Assembly: GCA_028823345.1 (NCBI GenBank)
Contig: JAPKBR010000002.1
Location: 1-64,000, forward strand
DNA length: 64,000 nt
Origin: Planctomycetota bacterium
GTDB taxonomy: Bacteria; Planctomycetota; UBA1135; GCA-002686595
Direction of reading: 5' to 3'
Program-made: the position numbers and the translations under genes
The notes under the pieces: generated by a model
Database searches by the model: none
Seen by the model: the letters and a program-made list of their open reading frames with translations, nothing else
What the model was told of the DNA's origin: nothing
Shown here: positions 1 to 7,440 of the stretch, piece by piece
Layout: the number at the start of each line of letters is the position of its first letter
Position numbering within the stretch: position 1 is the stretch's first letter

Positions 1-357
1 TCGATCAACACCGGCGCCCCTCAGGATGCCAACGCGATCCCGATTGCCAAGGAAAACGCAGACCTGGCTATGGACGCCGCTGCATGCATCGGTTGCGGAG
101 CCTGCGTGGCGGCCTGCCCCAACGCCGCGGCCATGCTATTCACTGCCGCCAAAGTCAGTCAATTGGCGCTCTTGCCCCAGGGTGAGCCGGAACGGGAGAG
201 TCGTGTGATTGGCATGGTGGAGCAAATGGAAACCGAGGGCTTTGGTCACTGCACCAACCACTACGACTGTATGGCCGCCTGCCCCAAAGGGATCTCAACC
301 GATAACATTGCGCGTATGAACCGCGAGTACTTGCGGGCCAGCGTCATCTCCCGCTAG
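1..357 (+). CDS. sdhB: Succinate dehydrogenase/fumarate reductase iron-sulfur subunit, C-terminal part
   Basis: The frame is open from base 1, so the N-terminus and the 2Fe-2S domain lie outside the window; 118 residues are visible. They hold a ferredoxin-like cluster motif [12 protein letters not shown] (visible residues 29-40) and a second set, C84, C90 and C94 in [14 protein letters not shown]. These fit the 4Fe-4S and 3Fe-4S clusters that pass electrons from the flavoprotein SdhA to quinone. The wording of both motifs matches the non-classical SdhB type seen in Bacteroidetes, Chlamydiae and relatives rather than the E. coli type. The sdhA and sdhC genes presumably lie upstream, outside the window. 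The stop is TAG, 38 bases from the stop of the convergent kinase gene. Confidence 0.9.
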   Translation, partial: SINTGAPQDANAIPIAKENADLAMDAAACIGCGACVAACPNAAAMLFTAAKVSQLALLPQGEPERESRVIGMVEQMETEGFGHCTNHYDCMAACPKGISTDNIARMNREYLRASVISR

Positions 358-395
358 AAAACGGCGCTGGGAACGCCCGAAGCGCGGGTGATCCC

Positions 396-1787
396 TCAGT
401 GCGCTGCGCTGTGCACAACCAAACGCACATGCTTCCCACCCCAGCCGCCCACTAACTCGACGAGGTGGCTCAATCCGGGTGCCCCGCGCCATGCGTGGAT
501 CACCCCCGGAGCTTCCGGGGTGAGCAGCTCCATCCAGCGAATCGCCACGGGCAGAAGGGTTGTGCGAAGTTCCGAGTCCTGAGCCTTGGATCCGCGGCGG
601 GCTAAGCGTGAGGGCATGAAATCCCAATGGATCTGCCAGTCTCCCGCCAAGTGATTTGCGTCAAGGCCCATCAGCTGCAATCGGGTCCGTCCATTCGTGC
701 GGCTCCCATTCAATTCCCCCCCATGGCGCTGGGCGCATTCAAGCGCACCACTTAAACCATGGCCCGTGCCGCCATTGGTTGCCCCGGGTTCGGTGGCTTC
801 CGGAGGCAAGCCGCGCCCATCGTCCTGGACCCAAACCCCAGCAAGACCACGTTCCCGGGCCAAACCCACTTGGACCTTTCCTCGGGGGCCCGCAGCTTCG
901 GCTGCGTTGACGATGAGATTCACTAGTGCGTCTTCCAGCAAAGCACGATTCGCGAACACCTCACCACCTGAGGAAAAATCATCGGTCAATTGGGCAGGCA
1001 AGGGCGCTGCGCCAGGACGGACAGTTCCACGGGCGCGCTCCAAAGCGGAATGGGCCACTTGACCAATGACCCACCGCTTGGAAACGGGGCAGGCACCGAG
1101 GGTAGCCAAGCCCCCTCCCACTTGTATGTCTAGCGCGCTCCCGCAAAGACCCGACGCATCCATCAGGTGATTTTCGGTGGACTCAAGAACTGCTGTGTCC
1201 TGGTCGAGACGTGCACGACAAACCTCTAGCATGACTCCGGTCAGTCGATTGCGAAGGTCATGGACCAAGCTAGCGGAGCGAGCACCGAGGGCGACGAGAT
1301 GCTTGGAGCGTCGATGGGTTGCCTCCCTGGAAACCAGGCCAGCAACTCCATCGGCCACCGCTTCCCACCCGGAATCCTCCAGATCTCTTGACACCCCAGT
1401 CCTGATGATCAAATGGCCCCGGAGGCCCCCATCCCCCATGGCTGGCTGGACTCGCCAAGGACCAGAAATTCGATGCCCGGGCCTTGTGGACATGGATTCG
1501 GACTGTCTGGCTAGCTGCCCTAGCAGGTGGCGACCGCCCCGACCGACCCCTCGACCCCGAGAGGCTCGTCCCCCCTGGGGCAGATAACTGAGAGCCACAA
1601 CCCGCTCTGAAGCCTCGCTCAGCCGATTGATGAGGGTTTCTGGCTCGGGAGGAACCGCTTGGGCACCCCAAATACAGAGCTGCCGGTAAAGGGGCTCGAG
1701 TTGGGGACTCATCTCCTGGGGACCTGCCATGGGGACAGTCTGCCTCCCATCCCCCCCCGGGGGGGGAGTTCTCCATTGTGGGCACAT
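396..1787 (-). CDS. Orphan sensor histidine kinase
   Basis: 463 residues. The catalytic core is readable: an H-box SLVHDLRNRLTG with the likely phospho-acceptor H176, an N-box EDALVNLIVNAAEAAG (285-300), a G1 box QDDGRGLPP (321-329) and a G2 box GGTGHGLSGALE (339-350). These are the HisKA and HATPase_c elements of a two-component kinase. No transmembrane segment is obvious, so it is probably cytoplasmic; residues 1-165 would be the input region and I recognise no PAS or GAF signature there. About 90 residues after the ATPase domain are unassigned. No response regulator lies nearby. The ATG at 1787 is preceded by AAAGGGAAC with good spacing. Codons 8-13 contain a C8G8 tract (1751-1766), so a slippage-prone start region is possible; in-frame ATGs at 1730 and 1712 lie after it. 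Confidence 0.8.
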   Translation of the reverse strand: MCPQWRTPPPGGDGRQTVPMAGPQEMSPQLEPLYRQLCIWGAQAVPPEPETLINRLSEASERVVALSYLPQGGRASRGRGVGRGGRHLLGQLARQSESMSTRPGHRISGPWRVQPAMGDGGLRGHLIIRTGVSRDLEDSGWEAVADGVAGLVSREATHRRSKHLVALGARSASLVHDLRNRLTGVMLEVCRARLDQDTAVLESTENHLMDASGLCGSALDIQVGGGLATLGACPVSKRWVIGQVAHSALERARGTVRPGAAPLPAQLTDDFSSGGEVFANRALLEDALVNLIVNAAEAAGPRGKVQVGLARERGLAGVWVQDDGRGLPPEATEPGATNGGTGHGLSGALECAQRHGGELNGSRTNGRTRLQLMGLDANHLAGDWQIHWDFMPSRLARRGSKAQDSELRTTLLPVAIRWMELLTPEAPGVIHAWRGAPGLSHLVELVGGWGGKHVRLVVHSAAH

Positions 1788-2127
1788 GTGTTCCCTTTGG
1801 GAAACGCCACCATTTGGGGTGACTAGCCCATCCTCCTGAGCATCTAGGGGGGGCTCATTTATCCACCCCTGAGGCCCCCAATCCGTTGCGGTGGGAGCCT
1901 AGGGAGCCTATTCTAGGAGGCCCTCAAGGAAGGCATCTTCCCCAAACTCGATGGCACGCCCCTTGCATTGTCATTGGGGACACGCCTTGGCGGTCCCAGG
2001 CAAGGGCCTCCATACCCCACTTGGAACCGACCCAGATAAGGGCCACACGCCTGAAACCAGCAACTCAGCCCCTTCGGGGACCGCACACCAAACCTTCCAT
2101 TCTTCCCGAGTGATCCACTCATCCCGA
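1788..2127. other. 340-bp intergenic region between divergent kinase and HEAT-repeat genes
   Basis: No gene is supported here. It must hold the promoters of both flanking genes. A plus-strand sigma-70-like candidate is listed separately at 1886-1914. A frame open from 1951 runs into the HEAT-repeat gene, but its translation before 2128 looks non-coding: no signal peptide, with His/Pro/Thr-rich composition. Confidence 0.5.
1886..1914 (+). promoter_or_regulatory. Candidate sigma-70-like promoter for the HEAT-repeat gene
   Basis: TTGCGG (1886-1891), a 17-base spacer and TATTCT (1909-1914). It would give a transcript start near 1921 and a leader of about 205 bases before the ATG at 2128. This is motif matching by eye only. 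Confidence 0.3.
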
Positions 2128-4293
2128 ATGACCATGAAAAATACCATCCTGATCGGCGCGCTTTTGGCCGCCAGTACCCTCGCCCTCTGCGATTTCTCCA
2201 CGGGCCACGGCGGCACCTACCGAGGCCCCGGTGACACCGTTCCCCCCGGCGCCGGTGGCGGCGGCGGTGGCGGAGGCGCTGCACCTGGTGCTCCTGCACC
2301 CGGCGCACCCACCACGCCTGCACCTTCAGCACCGGGCACCCCTGCTGCTGCACCCGGCACCCCCGCCGGCACCCCGGCACCCGGCCAGACCCAAGGTCCC
2401 ATGACCCAAGGTGGCGGCGACGCTGGACCTGACCTCACCCGTTGGGAATTCTGGTGGGGCTTCAACAAGGACCCGTACCTGAACCTGAAGAGCCACATCC
2501 ATGACGGCAACATCCAAACCGGTTCCGCGGAGTTCTTCCTAGGCCACGGCCAGAAGGAGCAAGCCAAGGAAACCCTGCGGCCCACCAAGGAGCAGATCGA
2601 CAACGTGGTTGTCCCTGCCCTGATCGAAGCCCTCAACAAGGAACGCCACAACGACATCGTGACCGGCGCCATGATTGCATTGGCCAAAATCGGTGACGAA
2701 CAGGACGAGAGCGGTGAGTCCCGCTTCCAGAAGGAAATCGCCAAGTTCCTCGACAACCCCAGCCAGGAAATTGCAGAGACCGCCGCAGTGGCCCTCGGCA
2801 TTCTTGCCGACCAAGGCAGCACCGATCTACTCGTTGCCCTGATGAACGACCAGCCCCTTGGGCGCAAGGCCGTGGGTTCCACCCAGGTTTCCCTGCGCAC
2901 CCGAGCCTTCGCCACCTACGGCTTGGGCCTTTTGGGCTATCGCTCCGGCGACAACGAATTGCGTAAGCAAATCGCAGAGCACCTGGCCGACGTACTGACC
3001 TCTCCGAACTTCGCCACCCGCGACATCAAGATCGCCGCCATGGTGGCCTTCGGCTTGACCCGCGTGGATACGGTGGTGACCAACGAAGATGGTACCGACG
3101 CAGTTCCGGCACTCACCGAGGAAGAGCAAAAGGGCAACCTGCAGCACGTGGTCTCACGTCAAGCACAGCTCAAGTTCCTGCTTGGTTACTTCAACGAGCG
3201 CAACGTGCGCGCCAACAAGACCACCCGCCACTACCTGGTGCGTGCCCACGCTCCTCGTTCCATGGCCATGCTCCTAGAGGACTTGACCGGCGACGAGAGC
3301 CTGAAGCAGCGCACTGCCGTTTCGGAAATGTTGATCGAAGCCATGCGCGAGCGTAGCGACTATAACCAGCGCGAACTGAAGATGAGTGCTGCCCTCGCCT
3401 TAGGTCAAATCGGCACCTGCGATGACGATGGCGCCAACGCCATCGACAACCAGATCCGTGCTAGCCTGCGCGAAGTTGCCTCCAAGGGACGTCAGCAAGC
3501 CCGTCGTTTCTCCCTGATCTCCCTGGCTCAAATCGGTGCCCGTGCGGGCGTCGGCGAAAAGCCCTGGGGTGGTCGTGAAGAAATTGAAGCGGCCCTTACC
3601 AAGACCCTCGGTCGCGGCAAGGTGCAGCTCAAGCCCTGGGCTGGACTCGCCATTGGCGTGCAAAGCTGGGACCTTCTTGAAGCGAGTCAAGGTCTAGACA
3701 CCACTTCCATTCTGGCCCTGCAGGCCGCCACGGACGAATGCAAGCGCCCCGCTGATATCGGCGCTTACGTGCTCGGCCTTGGCATGAGCAAGAACGTGGA
3801 TGCGATCTCCATGATCGTGGACAAGCTGGACTACTTCAGCGGTGACGACGATGCTCGTGGCTATTGCTGCGTGGCCCTCGGCCTGATCGGCGACCCCCGT
3901 CCGGTGGAACAGATCCAAACCCTGATCGAAGAGTCCAAGTACCGCCCCACCCTGCTCAAGCAGGCGGCGATCTCCTTGGGCCTGTTGGGTGACAAGGCCA
4001 TCGTTCCGAAGTTGGTGGACATGCTGGCTGTTGCCAAGGGCATGGCCACTCAGGCTGCTATCGCCACGGCCCTCGGCCAGATCGGCGACCGCAACTCCAT
4101 TGAGCCCCTCGTGGACATGCTCAAGAGTCCCAAGATGACCGGTGGTGCCCGCGGCTTCGCGGCAGTGGCCCTGGGCATTGTCTGTGACAAAGAGATGCTG
4201 CCTTGGAACTCCAAGATTGGCCAGAACATCAACTACCGCGCAAACTCCTCGACCCTGACCGGCGCCGGCACAGGCATCTTGGACATTCTTTGA
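2128..4293 (+). CDS. Secreted HEAT-repeat protein with Gly/Pro/Ala-rich linker
   Basis: 721 residues from the ATG at 2128 (a second in-frame ATG at 2134 is equally possible). The N-terminus is a typical export signal (MKNTILIGALLAASTLALC) with a Cys at about residue 21; LALC is a poor lipobox, so plain secretion is as likely as lipidation. Residues about 30-95 are a low-complexity linker of Gly runs followed by Ala-Pro-Gly-Thr-rich repeats. The rest, to the C-terminus, is a succession of HEAT-like helical repeats, for example ALGQIG, ALGLIGDPRPVEQ and SLGLLGDKAIVPKLVDML. Such repeats make extended scaffolds for protein binding; no catalytic motif is seen. It stands alone, opposite the kinase, and is closed by a strong hairpin at 4357-4388. 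Confidence 0.75.
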   Translation: MTMKNTILIGALLAASTLALCDFSTGHGGTYRGPGDTVPPGAGGGGGGGGAAPGAPAPGAPTTPAPSAPGTPAAAPGTPAGTPAPGQTQGPMTQGGGDAGPDLTRWEFWWGFNKDPYLNLKSHIHDGNIQTGSAEFFLGHGQKEQAKETLRPTKEQIDNVVVPALIEALNKERHNDIVTGAMIALAKIGDEQDESGESRFQKEIAKFLDNPSQEIAETAAVALGILADQGSTDLLVALMNDQPLGRKAVGSTQVSLRTRAFATYGLGLLGYRSGDNELRKQIAEHLADVLTSPNFATRDIKIAAMVAFGLTRVDTVVTNEDGTDAVPALTEEEQKGNLQHVVSRQAQLKFLLGYFNERNVRANKTTRHYLVRAHAPRSMAMLLEDLTGDESLKQRTAVSEMLIEAMRERSDYNQRELKMSAALALGQIGTCDDDGANAIDNQIRASLREVASKGRQQARRFSLISLAQIGARAGVGEKPWGGREEIEAALTKTLGRGKVQLKPWAGLAIGVQSWDLLEASQGLDTTSILALQAATDECKRPADIGAYVLGLGMSKNVDAISMIVDKLDYFSGDDDARGYCCVALGLIGDPRPVEQIQTLIEESKYRPTLLKQAAISLGLLGDKAIVPKLVDMLAVAKGMATQAAIATALGQIGDRNSIEPLVDMLKSPKMTGGARGFAAVALGIVCDKEMLPWNSKIGQNINYRANSSTLTGAGTGILDIL

Positions 4294-4356
4294 TCGCGCC
4301 GCGCGGCCTCGAGGGGTTGCGCGCTTGATTTGGGGCCATGCCCCACATCACAACGG

Positions 4357-4397
4357 GGAGCCGCCCACTTGAAAGAGTGGGCGGCTCCTCTAGCTTT
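4357..4397 (+). terminator. Long-stem hairpin terminator after the HEAT-repeat gene
   Basis: A perfect 13-bp stem, GGAGCCGCCCACT (4357-4369) with its complement at 4376-4388, and a 6-base loop. It is followed by TCTAGCTTT, only mildly T-rich. It lies between convergent genes (HEAT, plus; SET, minus) and could serve both. A similar GAGCCGCC-containing hairpin lies at 60559-60600. Confidence 0.75.
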
Positions 4398-4481
4398 GGC
4401 TCCACCTACTTACGGCGACGCTCGCACCGAAGTGAACACACCTAAGTGCCTGCGGGCTCAGCGGATAACGCCCTCCAAGAC

Positions 4482-4967
4482 CTAGGCTCGACCAAGGGCA
4501 TAGGCAGCCCTGATGTGCTCTTGACACGTATCCAGGAGAGCTTCTTGCTCTGCAGGACCCAAGGCTGCGAACCCGCTCACCGTATGCCCCTCCGGGCAAT
4601 CGAGGTGGTCGCACCAGCAGACGAAGGGCGAAGCCATCTGCTGCTCCGTGGCGTTGTAGTTGAAGGTGATTTCAACGCCAACAGGGATGTCCTTGAGGGC
4701 AATGAGGGACCGTCCTTGAAAGTGAGCATTGGGCGCGCAGTGATGATTGAGATACCGCCAATCATAATGGCTCGCTTGCTTGGCGGGATCTTCGGCTGCT
4801 GTGGACTCAAGGTGCTCGCTCTCTCCAACCTGCACGGTGTATCGCATAGGTTGAAGGGATACCTTGCCCTGGATCTCAACAATCAACTCCCCTTGGAGTA
4901 TGGCCTGCCGCGCAAGGATCCGGCGCTGGCCCTCATGTTCGGCAACTCTAAAGCAACTAGTGGACAT
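4482..4967 (-). CDS. Stand-alone SET-domain protein (putative protein lysine methyltransferase)
   Basis: 161 residues, essentially a bare SET domain. The signature RYLNHHCAPNAHF (71-83) is the NHxCxPN motif that binds S-adenosylmethionine and forms the pseudoknot, and EITFNYN (99-105) supplies the catalytic Tyr (Y104). Three cysteines, C117, C119 and C124, form a post-SET-like CxCx4C zinc site, with the fourth ligand probably C77. SET proteins transfer methyl groups to lysine side chains; the bacterial substrate here is unknown. No substrate-recognition domain is attached. It forms its own transcription unit, with a promoter whose -10 hexamer is six bases before the ATG, so the mRNA is probably leaderless. 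Confidence 0.85.
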   Translation of the reverse strand: MSTSCFRVAEHEGQRRILARQAILQGELIVEIQGKVSLQPMRYTVQVGESEHLESTAAEDPAKQASHYDWRYLNHHCAPNAHFQGRSLIALKDIPVGVEITFNYNATEQQMASPFVCWCDHLDCPEGHTVSGFAALGPAEQEALLDTCQEHIRAAYALGRA

Positions 4968-4973
4968 GGAGTC

Positions 4974-5002
4974 AGCTTAGGGACCAAAGGCCCGGGATCC
5001 AA
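4974..5002 (-). promoter_or_regulatory. Leaderless-type promoter of the SET gene
   Basis: On the minus strand: TTGGAT (4997-5002), a 17-base spacer, TAAGCT (4974-4979), then six bases and the ATG at 4967. A start 6-8 bases after the -10 would fall on or next to the ATG. No Shine-Dalgarno sequence is present. The same TARNCT-N6-ATG layout occurs before the genes starting at 7218, 18405 and 25398. Confidence 0.55.
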
Positions 5003-5198
5003 CCTTGGCTCCGTTCCTGCGGGCGAATCCTAGCTCCCCTGCTCAAGAGAGAGGCGCCGAGCATGGGCACCGTACCCACGACCGATAAATCTCAAGGGTC
5101 ATGCACCTCAGGAGCCTGGCCTAAGGTGACCACTACGCCGCTGATGAAGGCCGGAAGCTCGAGGTTTATGGCATCGGCTGTGGCGCTCATGCGGGAGG

Positions 5199-5870
5199 TC
5201 AATCGTTCTTGCTTTTCTGAACTCGACGGAAGGGATGCACCCAGTTGGCCTTTACGCGCGGGCTGCGCGTCTGAATCCAGACCCGCCCCTTGCCGGAGAA
5301 GCGAAGAATCAACTGATTACCAAAGAGGAAGGAACGGATCTTGCGAGCGCGCGTGAGCTTATAGGAGAGTTCGGGCTCCCAAGCGACCGCGTAGCCATTG
5401 TCCACGATGTACTCACCGTCGACATCCACCGCTTCGATCGCCCCATATGAGTTAAAGAAGAGCTTCCCCTTCCCCGTGCATTTCAAAACAAAGAAGCCCT
5501 CATTGAAGAAGCCTTTGAATCCGTCGAACTTGGAGTCAACGGTGACGCCCTCGCAAGAAGCCAAGAAGGCCCCTTTCTCGAGGAGGAGCTCGCCATCTAA
5601 GTCATACTCGACAATGTTGCCTGCGCTACCGGGAGCGAGCGCGATCGAACCAGGTTGCCCCTCTGCGCGCCAAGTGTTCTGAAAGAAGCTTTCCCCCGAG
5701 AGGACTGCGCGCTTGAGTCCCTTCAGTAATCCCCCACGCGTAGAGGTCTCGGTGACCACGTTCGTATCCTTCCAAGCCATCGCGCCAGATTCAGAGACGA
5801 GGGTCTCTCCTGGAGAGAGGGTCGCCTCAAGGATCGAGTAGCTAGGACCGTTTGTAATTTGATGTTCCAT
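5199..5870 (-). CDS. AIM24/TIGR00266-family protein, third of three tandem paralogues
   Basis: 223 residues. It shares with the two upstream genes the family layout: an N-terminal GETLVSESGAMAW motif, a GESFFQNTW motif, a GNIVEYDLDGE-type strand, a DSKFDGFKGFF motif and a closing GKGRVWIQTR strand. AIM24-like proteins are beta-rich, trimerising and of unknown biochemical function; the name comes from a mitochondrial protein affecting cristae organisation. It has no signal peptide or membrane segment, so it is probably cytoplasmic. Its ATG shares one base (5870) with the TGA of the gene before it (TGATG), so translation is probably coupled. The C-terminus ends in a Lys-rich tail. Confidence 0.85.
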   Translation of the reverse strand: MEHQITNGPSYSILEATLSPGETLVSESGAMAWKDTNVVTETSTRGGLLKGLKRAVLSGESFFQNTWRAEGQPGSIALAPGSAGNIVEYDLDGELLLEKGAFLASCEGVTVDSKFDGFKGFFNEGFFVLKCTGKGKLFFNSYGAIEAVDVDGEYIVDNGYAVAWEPELSYKLTRARKIRSFLFGNQLILRFSGKGRVWIQTRSPRVKANWVHPFRRVQKSKND

Positions 5871-6559
5871 CAGGCTTTCCTCGGGGGCAGAATTCTGCCG
5901 AGCTTGGAGCCAAAAGTTCGCGCGTTATGGGATTGCACCAGGAGGCGCCCTGTTCCCTTGAACTTCATCACGAGACCCTCTCCTCCTAGAAAGGAGCGCA
6001 ACCAAGAGCCGCCGGCCTTTGAAATTTCATAGGTGAGAGTGTCTTCAAAAGCGACCACATGACCCGTGTCCACGACAACCTCGCCATCAAAGGTCGCTTC
6101 GCGAATGCACCCGAAGGCGCCAACGAGCAGCGAACCCTGCCCCTCCACAGAAAGGAAGTAAAGGTTCTCGCCCGAAAGCATGCCCCGCAGCCCTTGAAAT
6201 TTAGTGTCGAGCGCGAGCTCTTCGCTTGACCCGAGGTAGCTGCCGCCAGCGCAGAGCCAGCGCGAACTGCCGTCCAGTTCAACCTCCATGACATCCCCTG
6301 GCAAGTTCGGCGCGAGCCCAACCTCACCGGCGACGCCACCCACGGCCGTGTACTTCGAAAGGAAGAAGCTATCGCCACCGAGGAGGCGCTTCAGGCCACC
6401 AACGATGCCGCCCTTCCCCTTCGAGTGCGTCGTGACATCGGTGTCAATATCAGCGCTCGTGCGATACATGGCACCAGACTCAGAGACAAAGGTCTCACCA
6501 GCCTGGAGCTCTACAATGGCGGACGCGAATGCGCCGCTGTCTTTAATTGCGATTTGCAT
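5870..6559 (-). CDS. AIM24/TIGR00266-family protein, second of three tandem paralogues
   Basis: 229 residues from the ATG at 6559, which shares its A with the TGA stop of the first paralogue. The open frame could be extended nine codons upstream, but the TGATG junction and the family N-terminus (MQIAIKDSGAF) favour 6559. Family motifs GETFVSESGAMYR, GDSFFLSKY, DTKFQGLRGML and GTGRLLVQSH are present. It is recognisably related to both neighbours but clearly diverged, so this is an old duplication and the three products may form a hetero-oligomer (inference). No enzymatic residues are known for the family. Confidence 0.85.
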   Translation of the reverse strand: MQIAIKDSGAFASAIVELQAGETFVSESGAMYRTSADIDTDVTTHSKGKGGIVGGLKRLLGGDSFFLSKYTAVGGVAGEVGLAPNLPGDVMEVELDGSSRWLCAGGSYLGSSEELALDTKFQGLRGMLSGENLYFLSVEGQGSLLVGAFGCIREATFDGEVVVDTGHVVAFEDTLTYEISKAGGSWLRSFLGGEGLVMKFKGTGRLLVQSHNARTFGSKLGRILPPRKA

Positions 6560-7218
6560 CAGCCCCTCAAGTAAGGAGTAATCCACCCTGCGGTTTCACT
6601 TAGGGTGCGTGTTTGGAGCCAAAGTTTGCCTGTGCCAGCGAAGCGCATGACGAGCCCTTCGCCGCTAAATAAGGTCTGCTTCAATCCGCCCATGCCTTCG
6701 ATGGAATAATCGAGCGAGGACTCCCAAGCGACGACGTGTCCAGTGTCCACGGTGAGCTCACCATCCAACTCTCGCTCGACGATGGCGCCATAAGCGTTGA
6801 AGAGCAAGTCGCCTTCTCCTTCAGCCTCGAAGAGGAAGGCGCCCTCTCCGCTGAAGATCGCCTTAATGCCTCCAAAGCGAGTTTGGAGCGAGATCCCATC
6901 GCTTGCTGCGAGGAAGGAACCAGCGGAGAGCATCAGCTTCTCTCCACGCATCTCACGATGAACGATGGCGCCGGGAGTCGCAGGAGCGACCGTTACAAAG
7001 CCCGGCTCTCCAGAGCTGAACTCGGAGAGGAAGAAAGATTCTCTTGCTCCGACAGCTCGAAAGAGAGATTTTGCGATGCCACCAGCCATGCGCGTTCGGA
7101 GGTCCATCCCCGGGCTCATGCGGCTCATGGCTCCACCTTCGCAAATGAGCACCTCACCTGGGGCTAAGCTGCAAGTCGCCTCCCCAAAGTCCGGATTTCC
7201 ATCTAGTCGTACCTGCAT
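6559..7218 (-). CDS. AIM24/TIGR00266-family protein, first of three tandem paralogues
   Basis: 219 residues; promoter-proximal gene of the AIM24 operon. Motifs in order: GEVLICEGGAMSRM, ARESFFLSEF, GAIVHREMRGEKL, QTRFGGIKAIFSGEGAF and GTGKLWLQTRTL. The start codon sits in the centre of a perfect 12-bp palindrome (7212-7223) and six bases behind a -10-like TAATCT, so the transcript is probably leaderless. Nothing in the flanks (SET protein, small exported protein) reveals the role of the cluster. Confidence 0.85.
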   Translation of the reverse strand: MQVRLDGNPDFGEATCSLAPGEVLICEGGAMSRMSPGMDLRTRMAGGIAKSLFRAVGARESFFLSEFSSGEPGFVTVAPATPGAIVHREMRGEKLMLSAGSFLAASDGISLQTRFGGIKAIFSGEGAFLFEAEGEGDLLFNAYGAIVERELDGELTVDTGHVVAWESSLDYSIEGMGGLKQTLFSGEGLVMRFAGTGKLWLQTRTLSETAGWITPYLRG

Positions 7219-7230
7219 GCAGGCAGATTA
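7212..7230 (-). promoter_or_regulatory. -10 element and 12-bp palindrome at the AIM24 operon start
   Basis: TAATCT (7225-7230, minus strand), six bases, then the ATG at 7216-7218. The ATG lies inside the perfect palindrome CCTGCATGCAGG (7212-7223), which could be a repressor site or a hairpin at the mRNA 5' end. No convincing -35 is seen at 16-18 bases. The rest of 7231-7440 holds no gene. Confidence 0.4.
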
Positions 7231-7440
7231 CGTCTTGAGTGGCCCCAAATTCATGGCAACAGGGCCTTTTTTTTACACCAGCGAGCTCCTCCAAACGCCT
7301 GAGCCACAAAGCACCACCGTCAGGGCTTCACTGGCCGTCCCATACCCCGCCAGAGGGCCCGTGCGCCCAAGATGACCGAGCATGACAGCACTCTCCACTC
7401 ATCACATGAATCTCCAAGAGCGGCGCGGTCGGAATTTACC

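Noticed and set aside
1951-2127. N-terminal extension of the HEAT-repeat protein from an ATG at 1951
   Set aside because: The extension would bury the signal peptide; the ATG at 2128 or 2134 starts directly with it.
2245-2395. Repeated GCACCCGGC-like units that could be taken for a tandem repeat or CRISPR-like array
   Set aside because: They are in frame and encode the Ala-Pro-Gly-Thr linker of the HEAT protein; no spacer structure is present.
7241-7274. GGCCC...GGGCC followed by T8 on the plus strand, resembling an intrinsic terminator
   Set aside because: No plus-strand gene lies upstream, the stem is only 5 bp with a 16-base loop, and it falls in the upstream region of the minus-strand AIM24 operon.
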